Origin: Phycisphaerales bacterium UBA1910
Lineage (GTDB): Bacteria > Planctomycetota > Phycisphaerae > Phycisphaerales > UBA1924
Direction: 5' to 3'
NCBI GenBank assembly: GCA_002337545.1
Contig: DDGE01000036.1
Coordinates: 17,708 to 81,707 of the forward strand
Length of the DNA stretch: 64,000 nt
Positions within the stretch are counted from its first letter, which is position 1; the number at the start of each line of letters is the position of its first letter. The notes below the pieces were generated by a model. The model worked only from the letters and a program-made list of their open reading frames with translations. It made no database searches and was not told where the DNA came from. The position numbers and the translations under genes are program-made. This document shows positions 53,901 to 61,866 of the stretch, in pieces.

Positions 53901-56900
53901 GACGAGTGAACGGGATCGTTGCAGGCAATAGTGCGGCTCTAAACCCGTTTAACCAGACCCTCCGGGATACCTATGTCGGCGCGAGCATCTCGGCAGCGTG
54001 CGAATCTTATCTGCAAACTACAATTGCTCAAGCGAGGATGGACACGACGGGGTTCTTGCCCGGTGGAACTGGGTTGTTCTCCGCAATCGCCGATGACGGG
54101 ACGCTCAAGTGGTACCGAATTTATCGGTTTATCCAAGCGCCTGAAGATCCGATCGCTTGGCGTGATGGTGGCGGGGCAGGCGGCACTCCCCTTCCAATCT
54201 CCGATGCGCCGCGTGGGCCCGAGGTGATCTACGCAGACGGGTACGCGGACACTTCGGGCATCGATGCCCCTTGGGAAACTGATGCGACCCACTCGATCTA
54301 CTACTATCCTTACAACTTCACTGCTGTTGATTGGGGAATCCAAACCGAAGGACACCCAACCAATGTTCCACTATCTGACCCTATGTGGTGGACGGTCGTT
54401 GATGAGTATGACTCGATTGTCGCAGCGTTGTCTCAGAACTCCTCGCTTGCGTATCCAACTGGCGGATCCGCAAACAACAGCGACACACATCATCACTATT
54501 CCTCGGCGGTTGATTGGAAGAACCGGCGTGTAGTTGGGATGAACAGTGCCGGGTTGGTGCTCTCGGATCGGTCTTGGGATGCGCCATCGACTGATACCGA
54601 CGATCCGCCCGCGATATTGACCGCGTGGTCGTTCGACGAGCACATGCGGCCCATCTACAAGTTCTCACGCGGCTGGGGTGCTGCGGCGGTCGAGTCGATT
54701 GAGACAACAAGCGGGCTCGTCGAGGTGTTTGAGTACGAGCCAGGATCGATCGAGATCAACTACGGTCCGCCGGCAAACGGGATGGATGATGTTATCCGAA
54801 CCGTGTATCCTCGTGAACCCATTAAGCGGTCTATCCGAAAAGGATGCGAAGGCATCGATGTCAAGATCCATGAGATTGAGTATGTGGTTTCTGCGCCCAC
54901 AACGGGATCAACCACCACGATTGAAGAATGGCTTGCTCGTAAACCATTGATGGAGACATTCTACGATTTCTCGGGTGCTCCAGTTGGGACGATCGAGCAC
55001 AGCTACGGGTACTGGCCAGCTTCAACCGAACCGGGCGAGGAACAGAAGACCCCTCCAATGCGGTGGAAGGTTCGCGCCGGACCGGTGTTCCAGAGTAGCC
55101 CGAATGGGAGCCCGCTCCGCGCTTTCGAGGGTGAGTGGTATAACGACGAGGGGCAGCTCGTGTGGAGCGCCGAAGGTGCGCTCGTGGATCCGATGCCCGA
55201 TACTGATGGGCACATCGAGATGGATAACGGGAGCACCGATGAAGTGGTGTTCCTCAGTTATCGCGCGTATGACGAAGATGGACGCGAAATCCTCCATGTC
55301 GAAGACATCAGCAATGGCTTCGACATCACAAACCTCGCCTACCCCGGGCACCCCACCGTCATCGATGACAATCTACCGACAACTGGGCTGACAGGCAATC
55401 TTTTAATCGGGGAAAATGAGGATGGTGACGACCTGAGCTATGGTGAGGCAGGTGACATTATCGACGCGATCAACGGCGATCGCATGAGCCAAGGACTCCT
55501 TGGGGGTTCGCTCGTTCGTCAGTCTGAGTCTACGCCGCTCAACAACATCACCTTCCGAGCATATAACCGCTTCGGTGAGTACAAAGTGGTACACCCGAGC
55601 GGTATGCGCGATGTGTATCACTACGATGTAGAGTCCGAGACGCTGCGGGAACTTCGTGCGATGGGTGTTGAGTTCGACGGCGACTCGTGGAACTTCGTGG
55701 GTCAAGGACTCTTCGATAGCGCCTTCGATGGCGGCGCACTCAGTGGGAGCATCCAATCCACGATCGATGAGTTGCTTGCGAATCAGTGGGACGGATCTCC
55801 GTATCAGCTTGACAGTCAAGTCTTCAAGGACCTAGAGGTTATCGCTGAGATCACGCCGAACTACGATACTGCTGGGCGCTTGGTCGGGATCACGGTCAGC
55901 GACAACTCAGAAGCTCCACAGCGTCTTGATCCTGCTGTTTCCTATGACGGTTGGGGCAACCCGCTGCTCCAGATCGAGCCTGATGGAAAGATCACTCGAA
56001 ACCGGTACGACCAGCTCGGACGCTTGCACAAAACCTATCTGGGATCTCGTGATCGACATGCGCGCTGGAGGACGGCTGCGCCGTCTGAGGCCGATGACGA
56101 CATGATCCTGACCGAGAAGCTTTTTTATGGCAGTTCGGTCAATGATGCGTTCCTCCCAATCACCAAGTGGATGTACCGTGCGCGATCTGCAACGCAGTAC
56201 GACGGGGATTGGTTCGAGCCCTCTGATGATCAGAGTGGCGACCCGATCGCGTTCAGTGCGTGGAACAGTGCTGATGACGAGTCGAGCCCAGGAATCATCG
56301 AATATTACGGGTACGACTGGCGCATGCGTCGCGTGTCGACGAGGTACGAGGACTTTGAGCTCGATAACCCGGGCGTGTTCCGCGAGGAACATCTCTTCTT
56401 AGACAATCTCGATCGTGTTCGCTTCCGTGCTGTCTACGCTCCGGTCGCTGATGCTGGTGCCCCTGACCCGGACATCACACCCGATGGTACCGGCTCATTC
56501 TCGCTGCCAAGTGCGGATGATTTCATGAATAGCACAAACCTGGTCGCGCTTGAGGAAACTGTGTACAACGAGGCGGGGCAGGTCGAGGAGCGCAGGCGTT
56601 ATGACCCTGCGGGCGGCGGGTACCTCTCAACATATTCGTACACCGATCACCGCAACAATGCGGTGTGGGAAAGCTCAAACGGCGGTGATGTGACCCAGAC
56701 AGTCTACGACGCCAAGGGGCGCATCGAGAAGATCAAGTATTATGCCGGTGATCCCAACTCCGGTGGCATTGAAATCTCTCGCACCGTGAACACATTCGAT
56801 CCCAGCGGGCATGTGACCGAGGTCGTGCAGTACGATCGGCTAGAGCACCTCGACACAACGACTGCAGATGTCACGCTCGCGGACCATCGCAAGAGCGTGA

Positions 56901-59900
56901 GCTACTCCTGGTTCGATAGTTCTGGTCGTGTGATCGCCAGTGCGGACATGGGCAGCGTGCATTTCGTGAACGGCTCGGTCGTTGGGGCAGCGATCCCTGC
57001 GCGGGTGGATGATCCACCACTGCGACTCGCGAAGTATCAGGACTTCTTTGTCGGGGATCCGGATAACTCAAGCATGAGCCAGCGCCGCATTTTGGTTGGC
57101 GTTGATCTTCCGCCAAGCTACTTTGATGCAAACGGGGAGCCGCTCGCCCGGGTGAGTTGTTTCTGGTACGACCGGCTCGGCAAGCAGAACGCAACACTCA
57201 CGGTACTCTCGAGTTCGCTCGATACGAGCACTGGGCTGATTGACACCGAGTTTATCATCGATCGCTCCGAGTACAACAAGTACGGGCAGAAGGTGCTCGA
57301 GCATCAGTATGCCTACACAGGCGACGGCAGCTCGTACACCTCATCGGATTTTGAACTCCTCGGTGGGGTTGAATACGGCTATGAGGGCGAAGTTCGACTT
57401 GAGGACAATACATATGCGCCGAATATGGCCCAGCAGGTCCGTTCGGTTCGGCCGCTTTCGCTGGATTCAGCTGTAATGGAGATCGTTTGGAACGATATTG
57501 TAGGTACTCGAACTGCTTCGCAGACCGGGAATCCCGCGGACGATTATAGTTTCAGCACAGACCCTGCCGAGGGCAGCTTCTCGGTGAACTGGCTCATTGA
57601 TTCGGGGGGGACCAACCCGTGGCGTGCGACGATCATTGAGTACAACGCGCCCGTTGTGAACCCGGACTTTGAGCTTCCGAGCGGGATCATCACGCCCGGC
57701 TCCCCGCCGGCGATTCCGCTGTGGGAAGACGATTGGGGTGATCTTGGGATTGGCAACCGTCCTGATTTGGTGAAGGCCTTGCATCTCCCCGATCCAGTCT
57801 CCGGGCGCACGGGCGAAGGCATGGGGTACTCGCTGTTCTTCTTCTACACCATCGACGGGCTCCCCGCGTTCCGACTGGATTCGCGTGGGATCCTGCTCCG
57901 TTACATTTATGACGCTGATGGCAACCTCATTCGCATGTCGGGTGACGATCACAATATGCCGCTGATCGCGAGCTTCGGCATGAGTGAGGAGCAGCTCCCA
58001 TCAAACGCGATCGAGTACACCTATGACGCGTTGAGCAGGTTGCTCACCGTCTCGACCGGGCGTGATCTGCTCGATGGGTCATTCCGAACCGACACGCATT
58101 CGATCTTGGACTACGACCGCTTTGGTAATCTGCTCAGCGAAGAGCAGCAGCGATTCAATGGTGTTGATGTCAACAACAATCCGCTCTCTGTTAGCGGCAC
58201 CGTGTCATACGGGTGGGACCATCGCTATATCCCAATACCTGCGGATCCGGCAAACTCACCGGCGCGAGTGTTCGACGGAACCGAGAACATCAATCGTGTC
58301 TCGTCGATCACCTACCCTACGCGAGTTGGCACACATGATGGTGGTTCGCACTCACCTCGCGTCGTCAATCTGCTCTACGGCACGAGTGGTTCCATCGAAG
58401 ACATGCTCGGGCGTGTCACCGGGCTCAGCAGCACGGGTGGACCGGTCGGCACGGAGATCGGGCATGTCGCGACATACCAGTATGAAGCTGGGGGCACGCG
58501 CCTCACGGGTGTCAATCTTGGCAATCATCCGGTCGACTCCATCCCGATCCACAAGGATACCCGGAGCTTTGACCGATTCGGGCGTGTTGATTCTCGTACG
58601 GTCGAGGCCGAGTACGACACCAGCACACAAGCGTACAGCGTGATCCACAGCTCGATTCTTGAGATGGATCTCGGCGGGCGGCGTCTTGCGGAGCGGATGG
58701 TCCAGTTTGATCATCCGTCGCTGGGCTCGCGTGACAACACACACTCGTCGCTCTTTGGGTACGACACACGCAGCCGATTGATCTCAGAAGACTACGGGGC
58801 GCTCGATGCAGCGAACAGTACAATCGCGTCGCCCGACGACGGTCGTGTATACACGCTCGACGAACTGAACCGGCGCGTCGGTACGGTAAGCGCCCCAGGT
58901 GTGGAGATCTTCGAGAATGGCACCGCGGTCGCAGAGCAATCGCATGTTCTCGATGAGCGAGGCGCGATCATTGAGATTGACCTCGGGAACGGCACCAATG
59001 AGAGCATTGAAACTGACCTTGCAGGGGCGATCACGGAACTCCACGGACGGACGGTCTTCTATGACTGGCTTGGCCGTCCGGTGCTTGTCGCCGAGATCGA
59101 TGATTCGATCCAACCCGCAGCGGTGGAGCCGGTCGTCGCGTTCAGGTACGACGGTTTCGGCCGCGTCGCGCAGCGTCTTGCGCCTTGGCCGAATACGACC
59201 AAGGATTGGCAGCGGATCGAGAGCTACTACTACGACGGTGTTCGCCGTATCCAGGAGCACTTCCACGACCCAGTGCAGGCGTCTCCCCCTTGGCCGGTGC
59301 AGATCGGCGAGGGTCTTGGCAGTGGTCCGCCTGCGGGCGAAGAGCACCGCACCGAGGCGGAGTTCATCTGGTCCGCGGCTTCGGGTCAGCCGTTCGATAC
59401 CTGCCATGTGCAGATCGACTGGTGGGACCGCGAGGCGTGGCTGGTGCAGGACCACGCGATGGGGACGGTGCGGGCCTACACCGATGCGCACGGCGAGGTC
59501 GTCAAACAGTTCCGCTTTGATTCCTTCGGTAACTTCCTGAATCAGGACACCTTCTCGCTGGCCGCCAGCGGCGGACTCTTCAGCGGGTTCGATCTGCGCC
59601 TGGGTCATCACGGCCTCTTCGGCGAGCGCGTGGATCGCCACACCAACGCGCCGATGCTCGATGCCAGCCCGGACCTCGAGGTGTGGTACCAGTCGCGATC
59701 GCGCTGGTATGTACCCGAGCTGGGGCGGTTTATCTCCAGCGACCCCAATGCCACGGGTGTGCCGGTGGTCTCGACGCTGGCGATGCTGGGGCAGATGCCC
59801 CAGGGCCCGCCGTCGGGCTCGTTCGACGCGATGAGCCATTATGGCGACGGGTGGGACACATGGACGGCCTACGGCGCCAATCCCATCATGAGCCAGGATC

Positions 59901-60493
59901 CGACGGGGCTATTTGGGATCTTAAGCGGTCTCTCAACAGGTTTTGACATGGTAAGCATGTCATCAGAAGCCATGGATATGGCTGGCATGGGAGTTGAGCA
60001 GCAAATCAGAGTCACTGATTTGGTCACTGGATATGCGCTTGCTCAGATGGATATGGTACACAGAATACTCGAAGGCGAGAAAGAATTGCCTTCGAGTTTG
60101 GCATCTCCCGGTATTATTTCGGGCGCAATTCTGGTTGGATTGACAGTCAATGAGATTGCCCATGAATTTTATGGGAGGCGTCATGGTGGCGAGTTTCACG
60201 ACGCCGCGATTAACGGGAAGTACAGAGAGTTAAGGGATTCAGGGAAATACAAAATGATTTTGAAGCATAGGGCGTTGCGTGACGGCAATGGTAAAATAAT
60301 ACTTTCGTGGAGAAGAATTGACATTCAAGCTATAACCCATGACGGCAAGGTGGAAGTTTGGGAGATTGACCATACTAGTAGATCAGGCGCAAATTCTTTC
60401 AGAAAGCAACAAATAGTTGGCGCCCTCAAATCTCGCGGTGCTCTCAAGAGCTATCGTGTAATCAATATCGGACCTGCTAAATCAAGAAGGTAA
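50951..60493 (+). CDS. Giant secreted RHS/YD-repeat protein with variable C-terminal toxin-like tip
   Basis: A 3180-residue protein. ATG 50951 or 50954, after GGCGAGAG, gives the signal peptide (RTKIECSQICFVLLAFVFGINQVSGA). Residues to about 270 are unassigned; then a DUF6531-like RHS entry block (DRVDMITGEPILTEIDLELP, YRRVRTYSES). YD repeats run through most of the protein (YDADGNLIRMSG, YDALSRLLTVSTG, YDRFGNLLSEEQ, FDRFGRVDSRTVE, YDTRSRLISEDYG) and build a toxin-encapsulating shell in known RHS proteins. The hyperconserved core is SRWYVPELGRFISSDP...YGANPIMSQDPTGLFG (about 2917-2986). After it, at about base 59910, base composition drops and a 194-residue tip follows: a hydrophobic helix (PGIISGAILVGLTVNEIAHEF), then RRIDIQAI and VEVWEID (D3124, E3138), a PD-(D/E)XK-nuclease-like spacing. 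Toxicity and nuclease fold are inferences. The candidate immunity gene starts 5 bases downstream. Confidence 0.9.
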   Translation: MMRTKIECSQICFVLLAFVFGINQVSGALGTDPEPPAIVLSPMIVNDKTGGMLFTPLWPPYSDYYSGAQPQVYWTPEGYPDEPVPAEFSNGNPSTPIPPMPMHVGLYQGYVNTTGSALDVDPLFWKGVYSASQGGSWDFYTIEMPHVPGLKQNYHNRFQAMVDFQVAYNWGSTDPNPSWDWPPNWQSTLLNGPNFDSWVDIYAPYLSRAYFEDIIRNSDQPSYSTASFGRNGFPRVGSPQHVELPPNYPPRSTSIAASTSPIIPASGGNSHGSYLARESIADRVDMITGEPILTEIDLELPFGSAVYRRVRTYSESASHGHKVHRGSHLLRDVEAGIRGWHGMGWMSSDAPLFLFDASYSGTLVTGDSQDIGPVCYFAPDAHHSIPFIQQGGTVTMPPDYVAPEWMDAMLLYDKSQTVWNPTDGWIRPPQEMKLYMHDNSVVYTIKMYYEDVDPIQHLRPMLQEDGESVNHGNGVPYYGLVTSIEDSAGNRVEINYADPELHKPYLDPAYNIVGDPIRDAALNAQILPVRQRGWYKGMIDHVKLYASDSPVAAWSIYYTYRTFFAARNTADTLVSDTYRDEDDIDPFIDYWSSDSHAPALHSLLVYDGDVDPSSDRNLILPCDSISFGPEGLNGVATPPAFVDVFTDHGSDNDGDQVGKIIEAFSQPIRGSYSNQFEYQDTVIGPTGHGGSTISVLPDTWAHQLRFSYADPAHYGEIDENSGDQTYTDFNPFNDYTLPSCGPAEIDEHYTVRKRNQAAYLLKVESKSRFEVGEFAETQLPSRYWLYRYQDTQAIDLDKPSHWSRIIHAGWETYEGVGAYRSVRRLSHRFGPDTIARIYKNRPVSSADAPLNGFVNGIIGIDEDRALEIASGSLEFNTPLDLAPATAPASGIPFGQPFTGGSQVPYEPLDPSDPTDPDSPYDDETAHNLDETSMEELPVGMLADSVFYRWTQAYRLDPRIMIDENNSTPPVELLARPASWEVLDGRVNGIVAGNSAALNPFNQTLRDTYVGASISAACESYLQTTIAQARMDTTGFLPGGTGLFSAIADDGTLKWYRIYRFIQAPEDPIAWRDGGGAGGTPLPISDAPRGPEVIYADGYADTSGIDAPWETDATHSIYYYPYNFTAVDWGIQTEGHPTNVPLSDPMWWTVVDEYDSIVAALSQNSSLAYPTGGSANNSDTHHHYSSAVDWKNRRVVGMNSAGLVLSDRSWDAPSTDTDDPPAILTAWSFDEHMRPIYKFSRGWGAAAVESIETTSGLVEVFEYEPGSIEINYGPPANGMDDVIRTVYPREPIKRSIRKGCEGIDVKIHEIEYVVSAPTTGSTTTIEEWLARKPLMETFYDFSGAPVGTIEHSYGYWPASTEPGEEQKTPPMRWKVRAGPVFQSSPNGSPLRAFEGEWYNDEGQLVWSAEGALVDPMPDTDGHIEMDNGSTDEVVFLSYRAYDEDGREILHVEDISNGFDITNLAYPGHPTVIDDNLPTTGLTGNLLIGENEDGDDLSYGEAGDIIDAINGDRMSQGLLGGSLVRQSESTPLNNITFRAYNRFGEYKVVHPSGMRDVYHYDVESETLRELRAMGVEFDGDSWNFVGQGLFDSAFDGGALSGSIQSTIDELLANQWDGSPYQLDSQVFKDLEVIAEITPNYDTAGRLVGITVSDNSEAPQRLDPAVSYDGWGNPLLQIEPDGKITRNRYDQLGRLHKTYLGSRDRHARWRTAAPSEADDDMILTEKLFYGSSVNDAFLPITKWMYRARSATQYDGDWFEPSDDQSGDPIAFSAWNSADDESSPGIIEYYGYDWRMRRVSTRYEDFELDNPGVFREEHLFLDNLDRVRFRAVYAPVADAGAPDPDITPDGTGSFSLPSADDFMNSTNLVALEETVYNEAGQVEERRRYDPAGGGYLSTYSYTDHRNNAVWESSNGGDVTQTVYDAKGRIEKIKYYAGDPNSGGIEISRTVNTFDPSGHVTEVVQYDRLEHLDTTTADVTLADHRKSVSYSWFDSSGRVIASADMGSVHFVNGSVVGAAIPARVDDPPLRLAKYQDFFVGDPDNSSMSQRRILVGVDLPPSYFDANGEPLARVSCFWYDRLGKQNATLTVLSSSLDTSTGLIDTEFIIDRSEYNKYGQKVLEHQYAYTGDGSSYTSSDFELLGGVEYGYEGEVRLEDNTYAPNMAQQVRSVRPLSLDSAVMEIVWNDIVGTRTASQTGNPADDYSFSTDPAEGSFSVNWLIDSGGTNPWRATIIEYNAPVVNPDFELPSGIITPGSPPAIPLWEDDWGDLGIGNRPDLVKALHLPDPVSGRTGEGMGYSLFFFYTIDGLPAFRLDSRGILLRYIYDADGNLIRMSGDDHNMPLIASFGMSEEQLPSNAIEYTYDALSRLLTVSTGRDLLDGSFRTDTHSILDYDRFGNLLSEEQQRFNGVDVNNNPLSVSGTVSYGWDHRYIPIPADPANSPARVFDGTENINRVSSITYPTRVGTHDGGSHSPRVVNLLYGTSGSIEDMLGRVTGLSSTGGPVGTEIGHVATYQYEAGGTRLTGVNLGNHPVDSIPIHKDTRSFDRFGRVDSRTVEAEYDTSTQAYSVIHSSILEMDLGGRRLAERMVQFDHPSLGSRDNTHSSLFGYDTRSRLISEDYGALDAANSTIASPDDGRVYTLDELNRRVGTVSAPGVEIFENGTAVAEQSHVLDERGAIIEIDLGNGTNESIETDLAGAITELHGRTVFYDWLGRPVLVAEIDDSIQPAAVEPVVAFRYDGFGRVAQRLAPWPNTTKDWQRIESYYYDGVRRIQEHFHDPVQASPPWPVQIGEGLGSGPPAGEEHRTEAEFIWSAASGQPFDTCHVQIDWWDREAWLVQDHAMGTVRAYTDAHGEVVKQFRFDSFGNFLNQDTFSLAASGGLFSGFDLRLGHHGLFGERVDRHTNAPMLDASPDLEVWYQSRSRWYVPELGRFISSDPNATGVPVVSTLAMLGQMPQGPPSGSFDAMSHYGDGWDTWTAYGANPIMSQDPTGLFGILSGLSTGFDMVSMSSEAMDMAGMGVEQQIRVTDLVTGYALAQMDMVHRILEGEKELPSSLASPGIISGAILVGLTVNEIAHEFYGRRHGGEFHDAAINGKYRELRDSGKYKMILKHRALRDGNGKIILSWRRIDIQAITHDGKVEVWEIDHTSRSGANSFRKQQIVGALKSRGALKSYRVINIGPAKSRR
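59389..59604 (+). repeat. RHS core segment, in-gene copy of a direct repeat
   Basis: 216 bases inside the RHS gene, coding from PFDTCHVQIDWWDREAW to GFDLRLG, recur at 61481-61696 with 13 mismatches by my count and no gaps. The first roughly 100 bases are identical. The copy ends before the hyperconserved SRWYVPELGRF core. Confidence 0.92.
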
Positions 60494-60498
60494 TAGCT

Positions 60499-61434
60499 AT
60501 GAGATTGCCTAAGCATTTTCTTGTGCCATGCCATGTCCTTTGCTTGTACTTTTATGAACAAGTGGAAAATCCCAGTTTGCTTGTCGCAAATATTTCTCTT
60601 GCTTTGTCTGAAGCATTAAATTTTGGGGATCAGTTCGAGCTTGGGTATGCCGAAGATCTGTCGGCGGGTTTATTCAAAGAGCATAAGTTAAAGGATAATA
60701 TTCAGAGGATAGCATCGGATCGGTTGCGAGGTGAATCGGTGGGGCTACCTGCGTCGGCGTACTGTATTTCGGAGAGCGGGTGTCGAGTGGGAAGGTTCTT
60801 TTTTAACTATACAATAACAGAATACACCGCCAATGAAGGATGGTCTCACTCGTGTGAGGGGGGGCATGGCGGCCCGTGCGTCGTGGTTGGGGTTGCATCT
60901 TTGGGTGATATTGGCGAGTTGGTTTTAGACAAGTCGTTTTATAAGAGTATTATCTCTGTCGCCGAGAGCGAGTCGGCGGTTTGTCATGGGGTCATTGATA
61001 TTGATTATTATATTTCAAATCGACAAGGATATTATTACACCACTAGTGTGTATCCGACGACGGTTGCTCGAGAGCAGGCATCTGACGGGTGGGGCTTGCA
61101 TGGGGGGGTAGAGCGCACAAAGCTATGCAGAGCTCCTCGTGAAGGACTTGTGATCGGGTCAAAATTAGCATCTAGTGTCGGGTATCGGGTCCTGATTGAG
61201 AATGGTTTCGAGTATGTTGCTGATACACAATGTTCAAGGCGCAAGGGCAATGAGTCGTCAATGTTGTGGACCGCGTCAGATAGTGTGTGTTGGGGCAGTT
61301 CAGTTCGAAATTCAACTAAATCTCGAAATAAAGCTTGCGAGCTATTTGAGTTTCTGTGTAGCAATGGTTATTCAAATAGAGAATATGATATTCCGTGTGA
61401 TGTCGTTAGTGATTCGTCTATCATCTGGCAGTGA
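60499..61434 (+). CDS. Candidate immunity protein for the RHS tip (hypothetical)
   Basis: A 311-residue protein with no signal peptide, starting 5 bases after the RHS stop; AAGG at the end of the RHS gene serves as ribosome site, so translation is probably coupled. The gene is AT-rich like the RHS tip and unlike the rest of the window. It is rich in cysteine (more than a dozen, e.g. CHVLC, CISESGC, CELFEFLC), and has strands such as GRFFFNYTITEYTAN and CVVVGVASLGDIGELVL. I do not recognise the family. The position just after an RHS toxin tip is where immunity genes lie in known systems; the role is inferred from this alone. The first 20 residues are hydrophobic-aromatic but do not form a typical signal sequence. 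Confidence 0.7.
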   Translation: MRLPKHFLVPCHVLCLYFYEQVENPSLLVANISLALSEALNFGDQFELGYAEDLSAGLFKEHKLKDNIQRIASDRLRGESVGLPASAYCISESGCRVGRFFFNYTITEYTANEGWSHSCEGGHGGPCVVVGVASLGDIGELVLDKSFYKSIISVAESESAVCHGVIDIDYYISNRQGYYYTTSVYPTTVAREQASDGWGLHGGVERTKLCRAPREGLVIGSKLASSVGYRVLIENGFEYVADTQCSRRKGNESSMLWTASDSVCWGSSVRNSTKSRNKACELFEFLCSNGYSNREYDIPCDVVSDSSIIWQ

Positions 61435-61480
61435 TTAAATTTAATTTGCCAAGGTTGCGAAGCCGTTCGGTTGTGATTTA

Positions 61481-61696
61481 GCCGTTCGATACCTGCCATG
61501 TGCAGATCGACTGGTGGGACCGCGAGGCGTGGCTGGTGCAGGACCACGCGATGGGGACGGTGCGGGCCTACACCGATGCGCATGGCGAGGTCGTCAAGCA
61601 GTACCGGTTTGACTCCTTCGGCAACTACCTGAACCAGGACACCTTCTCGCTGGCCGCAAGCGGCGGGCTATTCAGCGGGTTTGATCGGCGCCTGGG
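61481..61696 (+). repeat. RHS core segment, displaced copy of a direct repeat
   Basis: Partner of 59389-59604, offset 2092 bases in the same orientation. Recombination between the two copies would delete the current tip and the immunity candidate. Confidence 0.92.
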
Positions 61697-61745
61697 CGGA
61701 TTCGTGCAGACATTGGTTCGTATCCATCTTCATATGCAGAAATAA
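61481..61745 (+). pseudogene. Displaced RHS core fragment (orphan rhs tip)
   Basis: The frame encodes PFDTCHVQIDWWDREAW...QYRFDSFGNYLNQDTFSLAASGGLFSGFDRRLGG, nearly identical to the RHS protein around 59389-59604, and then diverges into FVQTLVRIHLHMQK before a stop at 61745. An in-frame TAG (61479-61481) directly precedes it, so it cannot be read from upstream, and no real start or ribosome site is present. It carries no full toxin domain; only 16 residues follow the breakpoint. It is a scar of tip exchange or a partial silent cassette. A candidate immunity gene lies between it and the main gene. Confidence 0.85.
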
Positions 61746-61866
61746 AATATTGCAACTTGTACAGCTCTAGGATGTGATGACAGTTCGTTGGACTCTCTTG
61801 TGCAGGGCATGAGATTTTAAGTACTTTTACTGGACAGCTTGGTGGGTGTGTGCGAGGATATAACTA

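Noticed and set aside
61481-61745. Displaced RHS fragment as a functional small gene (GTG start at 61500)
   Set aside because: No ribosome site, an in-frame stop immediately before the homology, and the GTG is an internal codon of the RHS core in the parent gene.
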